Positions 43,380 to 51,955 are shown, numbered from the stretch's first letter. The stretch: DNA of 64,000 nt from CADEED01 sp041395625 (GCA_041395625.1 JAWLAE010000001.1:558001-622000); one strand, 5' to 3'. Numbers and translations: made by a program. The notes: generated by a model not told the origin, from the letters alone.

Positions 43380-43712
43380 GTGACAGATTCGATCAATCGC
43401 CGCACATTATTTCGCAACGCCGCCGGCTTGGTGGTGAGCGCCGCCGTGGGTCACACCGCATTGGCCGCCGACTCGTTGCCGCATCTGGAGGAGGACAATG
43501 CCACCGCCAAGGCGCTGGGTTACCACCATGATGCCAAGAAGGTCGACCCGAAGAAGTTCCCGACGCACAAGCCCGAGCAGTTCTGTCATAACTGCCAGCT
43601 GATCCAGGGCAAGGATGGCGAGCAGTGGCGCGGTTGCACGCTATTCCCCAAGAAGCTCGTGAACGCTGATGGCTGGTGCCGCAGCTGGGTGAAGAAAGCC
43701 GGCAGCAAGTAG
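43380..43712 (+). CDS. High-potential iron-sulfur protein (HiPIP), Tat-exported
   Basis: 110 aa from GTG 43380, with AGGAG eight bases upstream. The N-terminus has a twin-arginine signal (NRRTLFRNAAGLVVSAAVGHTALA), so the folded protein is exported to the periplasm. Cluster ligands are C69, C72, C86 and C100 (CHNC, RGC, GWC), giving the CxxC-x13-C-x13-C spacing of small HiPIPs that hold a [4Fe-4S]2+/3+ centre. It is expected to shuttle electrons to a terminal oxidase or reaction centre. Single gene, convergent with folD. Confidence 0.92.
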   Translation: MTDSINRRTLFRNAAGLVVSAAVGHTALAADSLPHLEEDNATAKALGYHHDAKKVDPKKFPTHKPEQFCHNCQLIQGKDGEQWRGCTLFPKKLVNADGWCRSWVKKAGSK

Positions 43713-43728
43713 CTTCTTGACCGATTGA

Positions 43729-44610
43729 TCAACGCCGCGTCGGGCTCTCCCCGGCGCGGCGTTGCTGCTGCAGGCTGGCCTCCAGCGTGTTCTTCATCAG
43801 CATGGCCACCGTCATCGGCCCCACGCCGCCCGGTACTGGCGTGATCCACGCGGCGCGCTCTGCCGCTGCGTCGAACTCCACATCACCTACCAGCCGGCCG
43901 TCTTCGACCCGGTTGATACCCACGTCGATGACCACCGCGCCTGGCTTGATCCACGCGCCCCGCACGATGCCGGGTTTGCCAACGGCCGCAACCAGGATAT
44001 CTGCCTGGCGCGCGTAGTGCTCAAGGTTGCCCGTGAAGCGGTGGCAGACCGTGGTAGTGGCGCCCATCAACAGCAACTCGAGCGACATCGGCCGGCCGAC
44101 GATGTTGCTGGCGCCAATCACGACTGCGTGCGCGCTCTTGTAGGGCACGCCGATATGATCTAACAACTTGATCACACCGTACGGTGTGCAGGGGCGAATC
44201 AGTGGCATGCGATCGGCGAGCCGCCCGAGGTTGTAGGGGTGAAAGCCGTCGACGTCCTTGCGCGGATCGATGCGCTCGATGACCGCGAGCTGGCTGATGT
44301 GCTCGGGCACCGGCAGCTGCACCAGGATGCCGTCGACAGCCAGGTCGCGATTCAGGCGATCGATGAGCTGCAACAGTTCGATTTCGGTGGTCGACTGTGG
44401 CAAGTCGTAGGAACTCGAGAGAATACCGACGTCCTCGCAGGCCCTGCGCTTGTTGCGCACGTAGATAGCGGAGGCGGGATTATCGCCGACCATCACCACC
44501 GCGAGCCCCGGACGCCGCAGTCCGCGTGCCGCCATGGCGTCGGTTTCGACGCGCAACTGCTGCTTGATATCCGCTGCGATGGCCTTGCCATCGATGATCT
44601 GGGCTGGCAT
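43729..44610 (-). CDS. folD: Methylenetetrahydrofolate dehydrogenase / cyclohydrolase (FolD)
   Basis: 293 aa bifunctional enzyme interconverting methylene- and formyl-THF. The catalytic Lys lies in YVRNKRRACEDVGI, the QLPVPEHI and DPRKDVDGFHPYNLG blocks are typical, and the NADP site is VIGASNIVGRP. ATG 44610 gives the usual MPAQIIDGKAIA. It is the neighbour of cysS in many gammaproteobacteria. Divergent from the tRNA cluster promoter. Confidence 0.96.
   Translation of the reverse strand: MPAQIIDGKAIAADIKQQLRVETDAMAARGLRRPGLAVVMVGDNPASAIYVRNKRRACEDVGILSSSYDLPQSTTEIELLQLIDRLNRDLAVDGILVQLPVPEHISQLAVIERIDPRKDVDGFHPYNLGRLADRMPLIRPCTPYGVIKLLDHIGVPYKSAHAVVIGASNIVGRPMSLELLLMGATTTVCHRFTGNLEHYARQADILVAAVGKPGIVRGAWIKPGAVVIDVGINRVEDGRLVGDVEFDAAAERAAWITPVPGGVGPMTVAMLMKNTLEASLQQQRRAGESPTRR
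43731..43763 (+). terminator. Hairpin at the HiPIP/folD convergent junction
   Basis: AACGCCGCG (43731-43739) pairs perfectly with CGCGGCGTT (43755-43763), with extra G/C pairing inside. It starts 18 bases after the HiPIP stop and overlaps the last codons of folD. No T-run follows on either strand, so it is terminator-like rather than a confirmed intrinsic terminator. Confidence 0.45.
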
Positions 44611-44641
44611 GCGCAAATTGTCGCATGCCGGCAAGTAAAAA

Positions 44642-44671
44642 TTGACGCTGGCAGCAACGCTTCCGTATCAT
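44642..44671 (+). promoter_or_regulatory. Promoter of the tRNA-Pro/Arg/His/Lys cluster
   Basis: TTGACG (44642-44647), 18-base spacer and TATCAT (44666-44671), followed by a G/C-rich discriminator (GCGCGGCCC). Such a discriminator is typical of stable-RNA promoters under stringent control. It lies 60 bases before tRNA-Pro. Confidence 0.65.
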
Positions 44672-44731
44672 GCGCGGCCCTGCCTGCCGCTCAGCTGGCG
44701 GGGGCGCTTGGCCATCCGGCGTACTCGTGAG

Positions 44732-44808
44732 CGGGGCATGGCGCAGTCTGGTAGCGCATCTGCTTTGGGAGCAGAGGGTCGCAGGTTCGAATCCTGCTGC
44801 CCCGACCA
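44732..44808 (+). tRNA. tRNA-Pro (anticodon TGG)
   Basis: 77 bases. Acceptor CGGGGCA pairs with TGCCCCG; anticodon loop TTTGGGA gives TGG; the T-loop GGTTCGAATCC and an encoded CCA are present. First of a four-tRNA run. Confidence 0.97.
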
Positions 44809-44840
44809 GCCGGGTGGGGCATCATTGGCAATCCGACTGT

Positions 44841-44917
44841 GCGCCCGTAGCTCAGTTGGATAGAGCACCGGCCTTCTAAGCCGGTTGTCGCAGGTTCGAC
44901 TCCTGCCGGGCGCGCCA
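44841..44917 (+). tRNA. tRNA-Arg (anticodon TCT)
   Basis: 77 bases. Acceptor GCGCCCG/CGGGCGC, anticodon stem CCGGC/GCCGG with loop CTTCTAA (TCT), T-loop GGTTCGACTCC and encoded CCA. Reads the rare AGA codon. Confidence 0.97.
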
Positions 44918-44992
44918 CGGTTGGCGCGAGTGAGTTGGATGGGCAAGGTTTGATGAGCAAGGCGGCGTGTCACAGGGCGCGTCGTCGCAGTG

Positions 44993-45068
44993 GTGGACGT
45001 AGCTCAGTTGGTAGAGCCCCGGGTTGTGGTCTCGGCTGTCGTGGGTTCGAGTCCCATCGTCCACCCCA
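44993..45068 (+). tRNA. tRNA-His (anticodon GTG)
   Basis: 76 bases, with G44992 as the encoded G-1 that pairs with C73, the identity element of tRNA-His. Acceptor GTGGACG/CGTCCAC, loop TTGTGGT (GTG), encoded CCA. The anticodon stem has one G-T pair. Confidence 0.96.
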
Positions 45069-45094
45069 TTTCGAACAATATGGTTGATGGAAAC

Positions 45095-45170
45095 GGGCCG
45101 TTAGCTCAGTTGGTAGAGCAGCTGACTCTTAATCAGTAGGTCGTAGGTTCGACCCCTACACGGCCCACCA
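45095..45170 (+). tRNA. tRNA-Lys (anticodon CTT)
   Basis: 76 bases. Acceptor GGGCCGT/ACGGCCC, anticodon loop CTCTTAA (CTT), T-loop GGTTCGACCCC, encoded CCA. Reads AAG. Last of the cluster. Confidence 0.96.
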
Positions 45171-45199
45171 TTTCCTGGCTGCGCAGCTGAGCCGCGGCA

Positions 45200-45568
45200 T
45201 CAGGCTTGCGCACGCGTCGTCGCGATCAGCCAACCGAGCCCCAGCGCCACCGCCAGCGCTACACCCTGCTGCACGCGCGACCAATTGAGAATGCTGCTGT
45301 CCATGATGGCAATGCCGACGGCGGTGACGATGAACCACAAGGCGCTCTGTAGTGCCACGCCGGTGACACCGACGTTTTGCATGAATCGGACGGCGAGAAT
45401 GTAGAGCGACAGCCCGCCAATGAAGCAGAGCAGTGCCATGAATCCGGCGGGCGCGTTCAAGCGCCCATCTGGCCAGGCGCGCGCAGCGAACACGAAGCCA
45501 CGCGCGTCGAGCAGGCCGGAACCAAAGGTCAGTATGATCACTGTGGCGAGACTCATGAGCCGAGACAT
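45200..45568 (-). CDS. Small four-helix membrane protein (SMR/EamA-like)
   Basis: 122 aa from ATG 45568, with GGGGAG seven bases upstream. Four hydrophobic stretches (about 3-17, 40-61, 70-90, 100-118) in a protein of this size resemble small multidrug-resistance or half-EamA transporters. The conserved membrane Glu of EmrE (near residue 14) is not present; an Asp (LLDARG) lies at about residue 21. Function is not assigned. It sits alone between the tRNA cluster and tRNA-Leu, on the opposite strand. Confidence 0.7.
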   Translation of the reverse strand: MSRLMSLATVIILTFGSGLLDARGFVFAARAWPDGRLNAPAGFMALLCFIGGLSLYILAVRFMQNVGVTGVALQSALWFIVTAVGIAIMDSSILNWSRVQQGVALAVALGLGWLIATTRAQA

Positions 45569-45678
45569 CCCGTTCTCCCCTTGCGACAAACCCGGCGGCC
45601 GGGCCGCGCTCGGCGCTAGAATAGCCAATTCCACGGTGGTGCGGCCACGGTACGTACGGCACGGTCCGATCTATCCGC

Positions 45679-45684
45679 TATAAT
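45679..45684 (+). promoter_or_regulatory. -10 box TATAAT upstream of tRNA-Leu and tig
   Basis: A perfect TATAAT followed directly by a G/C-only discriminator (CCGCGCCCCC). No convincing -35 is seen 17 bases upstream. The form suits a stable-RNA promoter with stringent control that would also transcribe tig, 179 bases further on. Confidence 0.55.
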
Positions 45685-45740
45685 CCGCGCCCCCGGCGCC
45701 GGACCCCAGGGCGCGACGTTGGATCGAGCGGCGCTGAAGC

Positions 45741-45825
45741 GCGAGAGTGGCGGAACTGGTAGACGCGCTGGATTTAGGTTCCAGTGGGGCAACCCGTGAG
45801 AGTTCGAGTCTCTCCTTTCGCACCA
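45741..45825 (+). tRNA. tRNA-Leu (anticodon TAG)
   Basis: 85 bases with the long class II variable arm. Acceptor GCGAGAG/CTTTCGC (one G-T pair), anticodon stem CTGGA/TCCAG with loop TTTAGGT (TAG), encoded CCA. It ends 37 bases before the tig start with no terminator between, so the two are probably co-transcribed. Confidence 0.97.
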
Positions 45826-45862
45826 GATTCTGGTTGAGCAAATGGTTCTCGAGGACAAAACG

Positions 45863-47167
45863 ATGCAAGTTTCCGTGACCGCGACCGCTGGTCTCGAACG
45901 TCGAGTCGAGGTGGCTGTGCCGGCCGCCCGCGTGAGCGGCGAGGTTCAGGAACGACTGAAGAAGATCGCGCGCAGCGCGCGCCTGAATGGCTTTCGGCCG
46001 GGCAAGGCGCCGTTCGCTGTCATTCAGAAACAGTTCGGCGAGCAGGTCTATTCCGAGGTGGTCGGGGACCTCATGCGCGAGACATTCTCCCAAGCCGTTG
46101 CGCAGGAAAAGCTCACGCCTGCTGCCGGGCCGCGCATCGAGCCGCTCGACACCACGCCGGGCGCCGATCTGAAGTACGCCGCCATCTTCGAGGTGATGCC
46201 GCAGTTCAAGCTGGCCGATCCGGCTACGCTCAAATTGGAGCGGCCGGCTGCCACGGTCACGGACGCCGATCTCGATGCCATGATCGAGAGCATGCGCGCG
46301 CAGCGGCCGGTGTTCACCGAAGTTGCCCGCGCGGCCAAGGACACTGATCGGGTGAGCGTCGATTTCGATGGCACGATCGACGGCGCGCCGTTCGACGGCG
46401 GACAGGGACGAGACGTCGGGATCATCGTTGGCGCGGGCCGCGTGATGGAGGATTTCGAACGGGCAGTCGCTGGCCGCAAGGTAGGCGAGCAGTCCAAGTT
46501 CGAGGCCAAGTTTCCGGACGATCATGCTAACAAGGCGCTCGCTGGCAAGACCGCCTCGTTTGCGCTCACTGTCAAGAAGGTCGAAGAGCAGGCGCTGCCG
46601 CCGCTCGACGATGCGTTCGTGGCGGAATTCGGCATTGCCGAGGGCGGCATCGAGCGTCTGCGCAGCGAAGTGCGCAGCAGCATGGAGCGCGAGCTGGCCG
46701 AGGCCATCAAGTCCCGCCTGCGCTCGCAGTTGCTCGACGCGCTCTACAAGGCGAATCCGCTCGAAGTACCGAAGTCGATGCTGGACGAGCAGATCCAGGA
46801 ACTGCAGGTCGACATGCTGCGGCGAATGGGTGCCAAGGAAGTCAAGGAGTTGCCGCCCCGCGAGCCATTCGAAGAGCCGGCACGTCGCCGCGTGGCGCTG
46901 GGCCTGATTCTTGGCGAAGTGTTGCAGAGCGAAGCCATCAAGGTCGATCGCAAGCGTGTGCAGGAGCGGCTCAATGAAATGTCAGCTGCCTACCCGAATG
47001 CGGAAGAAGTGCGACGCAACTACTTGCAAAATGCCAATGCGATGCGCCAAATCGAGGCGGCCGTACTCGAGGACCAGGCCATCGAAGGTTTGCTGGCGCG
47101 CGCGCAACTCACCGATAAACCCGCAACTTTCAGCGAGCTGACCGGCTTTGGTCAGAATAAGGATTGA
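45863..47167 (+). CDS. tig: Trigger factor
   Basis: 434 aa ribosome-associated chaperone with PPIase activity. The ribosome-binding loop GFRPGKAPFAVIQKQFG is near residue 45, the FKBP-like domain runs about 150-245 (DRVSVDFDGTIDGAPFDGG) and the helical substrate cradle forms the rest. ATG 45863 has GAGGA seven bases upstream. It leads the tig-clpP-clpX-lon run. Confidence 0.97.
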   Translation: MQVSVTATAGLERRVEVAVPAARVSGEVQERLKKIARSARLNGFRPGKAPFAVIQKQFGEQVYSEVVGDLMRETFSQAVAQEKLTPAAGPRIEPLDTTPGADLKYAAIFEVMPQFKLADPATLKLERPAATVTDADLDAMIESMRAQRPVFTEVARAAKDTDRVSVDFDGTIDGAPFDGGQGRDVGIIVGAGRVMEDFERAVAGRKVGEQSKFEAKFPDDHANKALAGKTASFALTVKKVEEQALPPLDDAFVAEFGIAEGGIERLRSEVRSSMERELAEAIKSRLRSQLLDALYKANPLEVPKSMLDEQIQELQVDMLRRMGAKEVKELPPREPFEEPARRRVALGLILGEVLQSEAIKVDRKRVQERLNEMSAAYPNAEEVRRNYLQNANAMRQIEAAVLEDQAIEGLLARAQLTDKPATFSELTGFGQNKD

Positions 47168-47171
47168 TGCC

Positions 47172-47798
47172 ATGAACGAACGAGCGTTGAACCTGGTACC
47201 GATGGTCGTCGAGCAGACCGCTCGGGGTGAGCGGGCTTACGATATCTATTCGCGCCTGCTCAAGGAGCGGGTGGTATTCGCTGTTGGGCCCGTCGAGGAC
47301 TACATGGCCAACGTGATCGTGGCGCAGTTGTTGTTTCTCGAATCGGAGAATCCAGACAAGGACATTGCGCTCTATATCAACTCGCCGGGCGGTTCTGTCA
47401 GCGCCGGGCTTGCCATCTATGACACCATGCAGTTCATCAAGCCAGATGTCAGCACCATCTGCATCGGCATGGCGGCCTCGATGGGCGCCGTGCTGCTGAC
47501 GGCCGGCGCTGCCGGCAAGCGCTTCATGCTGCCGAACTCACGTGCGATGATCCACCAACCATCGGGTGGCTATCAGGGGCAGGCGAGTGACATCCACATT
47601 CAGGCGCAGGAAATACTCAAAATCCGCGAGCGCTTGAACGAGATCATCTCGAAACACAGCGGCCAGACGGTCGACAAGATCAAGCTCGATTCGGAGCGCG
47701 ACCGGTTCATGAGCCCCACCGAGGCGGTCGAGTACGGTCTGGTCGACAAAGTGCTGGACAAGCGCACCGTGGCACCACCGCCACCGGCGGCAATGTAA
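47172..47798 (+). CDS. clpP: ATP-dependent Clp protease proteolytic subunit
   Basis: 208 aa serine peptidase forming the 14-subunit barrel. Catalytic triad: Ser103 (GMAASMGA), His128 (MIHQPSGG) and Asp177 (SERDRFMSP). ATG 47172 has AAGGA eight bases upstream and follows the tig stop by four bases, so it is co-transcribed with tig. The short N-terminal stretch before LVPMVVEQT would be removed by self-processing as in E. coli. Confidence 0.97.
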   Translation: MNERALNLVPMVVEQTARGERAYDIYSRLLKERVVFAVGPVEDYMANVIVAQLLFLESENPDKDIALYINSPGGSVSAGLAIYDTMQFIKPDVSTICIGMAASMGAVLLTAGAAGKRFMLPNSRAMIHQPSGGYQGQASDIHIQAQEILKIRERLNEIISKHSGQTVDKIKLDSERDRFMSPTEAVEYGLVDKVLDKRTVAPPPPAAM

Positions 47799-47938
47799 CG
47801 TGAGTCCGGCTAGCCGCAGTCCGGGTTTCCCTGTCTCAGGTTGTCATCCGGCGGTCTGAGCGGCGCTCAGGACTGCGAAGCGATCCCCATTTCTTGACAA
47901 TTCCAGCGCAGGCAACGGCTTGCACGCGGGCATTAACT

Positions 47939-47967
47939 TTGAGCGCCCGCTGGGCGCGTGCTATAAA
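47939..47967 (+). promoter_or_regulatory. Putative clpX promoter
   Basis: TTGAGC (47939-47944), exactly 17 bases, then TATAAA (47962-47967), 27 bases before the clpX ATG. A perfect 6-base hairpin (GCGCCC 47943-47948, GGGCGC 47952-47957) sits in the spacer. It would let clpX be expressed apart from clpP. Confidence 0.55.
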
Positions 47968-47994
47968 TGCCGGCGATCTGGGGCGGAGCTTTCG

Positions 47995-49308
47995 ATGACC
48001 GAAGATACTCGCGGACGGCACGACGACGGCAAGCTGCTGTACTGTTCGTTTTGCGGCAAGAGCCAGCACGAGGTGCGCAAGCTGATCGCGGGCCCGTCGG
48101 TGTTCATTTGCGACGAGTGCGTCGAGCTCTGCAACGACATCATTCGTGAAGAACTCGAGGATCGCGCGGAACGGACGCGCGACAAGCTGCCGAAGCCGCA
48201 GGAAATCAAGAAGGTCCTCGACGAGTATGTCATCGGCCAGGATCGCGCCAAGAAGATTCTCTCGGTCGCTGTCTACAATCATTACAAGCGCCTGCAGACC
48301 CGCAGCGGTAGTGCCGCGCGCGCCAAGGAAGAAGTAGAGCTTTCCAAGAGCAACATTCTGCTGATAGGCCCCACTGGCTGCGGCAAGACTTTGCTCGCCG
48401 AGACGCTCGCACGGCTCCTCAACGTGCCGTTCACGATCGCCGATGCCACCACGCTCACTGAAGCGGGCTATGTTGGCGAAGACGTCGAAAACATCATCCA
48501 GAAGCTGCTGCAGAAGTGCGACTACGACGTCGAGAAGGCGCAAACCGGTATCGTCTACATCGACGAGATCGACAAGATCTCCCGCAAGTCCGACAACCCA
48601 TCGATCACCCGCGATGTGTCGGGCGAGGGCGTGCAGCAGGCGCTGCTGAAGCTCATCGAAGGCACGATCGCGTCAGTGCCGCCACAAGGTGGGCGCAAGC
48701 ATCCGCAGCAGGAATTCCTGCAGGTCGACACGTCCAATATTCTGTTCATCTGCGGCGGTGCCTTCGCCGGCCTCGAGAAGATCGTACTCAACCGCACGCA
48801 AAAGGGCGGTATCGGTTTCACGTCGGAGGTGCGCGAGGTCAATACGCGCCCGCACGGCACCGACATTTTCAAAGAGGTCGAGCCTGAGGATCTGATCAAG
48901 TTTGGTCTGATACCGGAATTCGTTGGCCGACTGCCGGTCGTTGCGACGCTCGAGGAACTCGATGAGGCTGCGCTGATCTCGATTCTGACCGAGCCCAAGA
49001 ATGCGCTCACCAAGCAGTACAAGCGGCTGTTCGACATGGAGGGCGTTGAGCTCGAGGTGCGCGACGAGGCATTGCTGGCGGTGGCGAAACGCGCGATGCA
49101 GCGCAAGACCGGTGCGCGGGGCCTGCGCACGATTCTCGAAAATGTATTGCTCGACACTATGTACGATTTGCCATCGATGAAGAACGTGTCGAAGGTGGTC
49201 ATCGATGACACCGTCATCGAAGGCCATCAGAAGCCCTATGTGGTCTATCGTTCGGACACCGCCGAAGGCGAGGAACCGCCACGCCGGGCGGGCGGCAATC
49301 TGGCCTGA
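47995..49308 (+). CDS. clpX: ATP-dependent Clp protease ATP-binding subunit ClpX
   Basis: 437 aa AAA+ unfoldase. The N-terminal zinc domain has LLYCSFCGKSQ and FICDECVELC. Walker A is GPTGCGKTLL, Walker B VYIDEIDKI, and the arginine-finger region EFVGRLPV follows; the ClpP-docking IGF-type loop reads GGIGFTSE. ATG 47995 (CGGAG upstream) gives the usual short N-terminus. It is separated from clpP by 196 bases that hold its own promoter. Confidence 0.97.
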   Translation: MTEDTRGRHDDGKLLYCSFCGKSQHEVRKLIAGPSVFICDECVELCNDIIREELEDRAERTRDKLPKPQEIKKVLDEYVIGQDRAKKILSVAVYNHYKRLQTRSGSAARAKEEVELSKSNILLIGPTGCGKTLLAETLARLLNVPFTIADATTLTEAGYVGEDVENIIQKLLQKCDYDVEKAQTGIVYIDEIDKISRKSDNPSITRDVSGEGVQQALLKLIEGTIASVPPQGGRKHPQQEFLQVDTSNILFICGGAFAGLEKIVLNRTQKGGIGFTSEVREVNTRPHGTDIFKEVEPEDLIKFGLIPEFVGRLPVVATLEELDEAALISILTEPKNALTKQYKRLFDMEGVELEVRDEALLAVAKRAMQRKTGARGLRTILENVLLDTMYDLPSMKNVSKVVIDDTVIEGHQKPYVVYRSDTAEGEEPPRRAGGNLA

Positions 49309-49324
49309 TGACCCTGGCGCGGTG

Positions 49325-49354
49325 CTTGAATCCGCGCTGCGGCGGCACCATATA
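49325..49354 (+). promoter_or_regulatory. Sigma-32 (heat-shock) type promoter of lon
   Basis: CTTGAA (49325-49330), a 15-base spacer and CACCATATA (49346-49354), matching the -35 CTTGAA and eight of nine positions of the -10 CCCCATnTA of RpoH promoters. From memory the E. coli lon promoter has nearly the same -10 (CCCCATATA). It lies about 100 bases before the lon start. Confidence 0.7.
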
Positions 49355-49452
49355 CCCGACTACACTCAATCCGGCCGGGTTCCGTGGACGCGTTGTGCGT
49401 CGCACGAGCCGATTCGGTCGTCGAGGCCCCCGAGGCCAGGAAGGTTATCTCC

Positions 49453-51894
49453 GTGACCGTAGTTGACGCTGCTCGCTCTGTCTCCTTTGCCGGCCTGCCG
49501 GTGCTGCCGCTACGCGATGTGGTGGTTTACCCGCACATGGTGATCCCGCTGTTCGTCGGCCGCGAGAAATCGATCGTTGCGCTCGATATCGCCATGAAAG
49601 CGGACAAGCGGATCATGCTCGTCGCGCAGAAGCAGGCTGATGTCGACGATCCCAAGGGCGACGACCTGTACCGGATCGGCACGGTTGCGACGATCCTGCA
49701 GCTGCTCAAGCTGCCGGACGGAACGGTCAAGGTACTGGTCGAAGGCGTCGATCGGGCCAGCGTCGAGGCGCTGCATCCGGGCGAGCACTACACCGCGGAC
49801 GTCACTACCCAGCCGGATGCCGAGACTTACGACGAGAAAGAGCTGGACGTGCTCGGCCGCTCGGTGATTTCGCAGTTCGAGCAGTACGTGAAGCTCAACA
49901 AAAAGGTGCCGGGCGAAGTGCTGCAGGCGTTGGCGGGCATCGATCATCCGGGCCGGCTGGCGGACACCGTGGCTGCCCACATGGCGCTCAAGCTGCCTGA
50001 GAAACAGAAAGTGCTGGAGATCTTCGACCTGCGCCAGCGTCTCGATCATGTGCTCTTGGCGATCGAAGGCGAGATGGAAGTGCTGCAGATCGAGAAGCGC
50101 ATCCGTGGCCGCGTCAAGGGACAGATGGAGAAGAGCCAGCGCGAGTACTACCTGAATGAGCAGATGAAGGCCATTCAGAAAGAGCTCGGCGACATGGAAG
50201 ACGGCGGCAATGAGCTCACGGATCTCGAGAACCGCATCGCCAAAGCCGGTATGCCGAAAGAGGCCAAGGAAAAGGCGACGGCCGAGCTCAACAAGCTCAA
50301 GATGATGTCACCGATGTCGGCCGAAGCCACGGTCGTGCGCAATTACGTCGACTGGTTGCTGAAGACACCCTGGAAGAAGCGCACCAAAGTTCTCAAGGAC
50401 ATCGCTCGCGCCGAGCAAGTACTGGACGAGGATCACTATGGCCTGGAGAAGGTCAAGGAACGCATCGTCGAGTATCTCGCAGTGCAGAAGCGCGTCGACA
50501 AGATCAAAGGCCCGATCCTGTGTCTGGTCGGTCCGCCCGGCGTGGGCAAGACCTCACTGGGGCAGTCGATCGCGCGCGCGACTAATCGCAAATTCGTGCG
50601 TATGTCCCTGGGCGGCGTGCGCGATGAGGCCGAGATACGCGGTCATCGCCGCACCTACATTGGCTCCATGCCCGGCAAAATCGTACAGAATCTGGCGAAG
50701 ACCGGCGTGGTGAATCCACTGTTCCTGCTCGACGAAGTCGACAAGATGTCGACGGACTTCCGTGGCGATCCCTCGTCGGCGCTGCTCGAAGTGCTCGACC
50801 CCGAGCAGAATGGCGCTTTCAACGATCACTACCTCGAGGTCGATCTCGATCTGTCGCAGGTGATGTTCGTCTGCACTGCCAACTCGCTGAACATCCCTGC
50901 GCCACTGCTCGATCGCATGGAAGTGATCCGGCTTGCCGGCTACACCGAAGACGAGAAGGTCAGCATTGCGAACAAGTATCTGTTGCCGAAGCAACGCAAG
51001 AACAACGGCCTGAAGGACGACGAGCTGCATCTCGATGACGATGTGATCCTCGATATCGTGCGGCACTACACGCGTGAGGCGGGTGTCCGCAATCTGGAGC
51101 GCGAGCTGGCCAAGATTTGCCGCAAGGCGGTGAAGCAGTTGCTGCTGGCGCCGAAGGATGCCAAGAAGAGCGAGCGTACGATCACGGTCAAGACTAAGAA
51201 CCTCGAGAGCTTTCTCGGTGTGCGCCGTTTCCGTCATGGCAAGGCAGAGGATCAGAACCGCATCGGTCAGGTCACGGGACTCGCCTGGACAGAGGTCGGT
51301 GGTGAGCTGCTGACGATCGAAGCGGCGGTAGTACCGGGAAAGGGCAAGTTGTTGCATACGGGGCAGCTGGGCGAGGTGATGCAGGAATCGATCCACGCCG
51401 CCATGACCGTGGTACGCAGCCGCGCCAATGTGTTAGGCATCGATCCCGAGTTCTATGCCAAGCACGACATCCACTTGCATATGCCAGAAGGCGCCACGCC
51501 GAAAGACGGGCCCTCAGCCGGTACCGGGATGTGCACCGCTCTGGTGTCCGCGTTGACCAAGATCCCGGTCCATTCCAACGTGGCGATGACCGGTGAGATC
51601 ACGCTGCGGGGCGAAGTGCTGCCCATCGGCGGGCTCAAGGAGAAGCTGCTGGCGGCGCATCGAGGCGGCATCGAGACGGTCATGATCCCGATCGACAACG
51701 AGAAGGATTTGGCCGAAATTCCAGACAATATCAAGGGCAACCTCAAGATCAAGCCGGTCAAATGGATCGATGAGGTGCTGGAGATCGCGCTGGTGCATCA
51801 ACCGACGCCGCGCGCCGTGGACGCGGGCCCGAGCACGGTCAAACGGCCGCGCCGCGCGCCCCGTCGATCTTCCAAAGAGGTTCAGGCGCACTGA
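49453..51894 (+). CDS. lon: ATP-dependent protease Lon
   Basis: 813 aa from GTG 49453, chosen for AGGAAGG upstream and because it gives the usual short lead before LPVLPLRDVVVYPHM. Order: N-terminal substrate domain, coiled coil, AAA+ module (Walker A GPPGVGKTS, Walker B FLLDEVDKM) and the Ser/Lys protease domain with catalytic Ser in KDGPSAGT. The C-terminus has an Arg/Lys-rich tail. It degrades misfolded and regulatory proteins; the sigma-32-type promoter fits a heat-shock role. Confidence 0.97.
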   Translation: MTVVDAARSVSFAGLPVLPLRDVVVYPHMVIPLFVGREKSIVALDIAMKADKRIMLVAQKQADVDDPKGDDLYRIGTVATILQLLKLPDGTVKVLVEGVDRASVEALHPGEHYTADVTTQPDAETYDEKELDVLGRSVISQFEQYVKLNKKVPGEVLQALAGIDHPGRLADTVAAHMALKLPEKQKVLEIFDLRQRLDHVLLAIEGEMEVLQIEKRIRGRVKGQMEKSQREYYLNEQMKAIQKELGDMEDGGNELTDLENRIAKAGMPKEAKEKATAELNKLKMMSPMSAEATVVRNYVDWLLKTPWKKRTKVLKDIARAEQVLDEDHYGLEKVKERIVEYLAVQKRVDKIKGPILCLVGPPGVGKTSLGQSIARATNRKFVRMSLGGVRDEAEIRGHRRTYIGSMPGKIVQNLAKTGVVNPLFLLDEVDKMSTDFRGDPSSALLEVLDPEQNGAFNDHYLEVDLDLSQVMFVCTANSLNIPAPLLDRMEVIRLAGYTEDEKVSIANKYLLPKQRKNNGLKDDELHLDDDVILDIVRHYTREAGVRNLERELAKICRKAVKQLLLAPKDAKKSERTITVKTKNLESFLGVRRFRHGKAEDQNRIGQVTGLAWTEVGGELLTIEAAVVPGKGKLLHTGQLGEVMQESIHAAMTVVRSRANVLGIDPEFYAKHDIHLHMPEGATPKDGPSAGTGMCTALVSALTKIPVHSNVAMTGEITLRGEVLPIGGLKEKLLAAHRGGIETVMIPIDNEKDLAEIPDNIKGNLKIKPVKWIDEVLEIALVHQPTPRAVDAGPSTVKRPRRAPRRSSKEVQAH

Positions 51895-51955
51895 TCAGCG
51901 GGCTCGAGCATTGGCCAGTTGTCCGGCAGGCCTTCCGTCCGCCGGGCCGATCCGC

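Noticed and set aside
47885..47892. CCCCATTT resembling a sigma-32 -10 upstream of clpX
   Set aside because: No CTTGAA-like -35 at 13-17 bases upstream; a sigma-70-type promoter nearer the gene explains clpX better.
47894..47899. TTGACA box upstream of clpX
   Set aside because: A perfect -35, but no -10-like sequence at 16-18 bases downstream.
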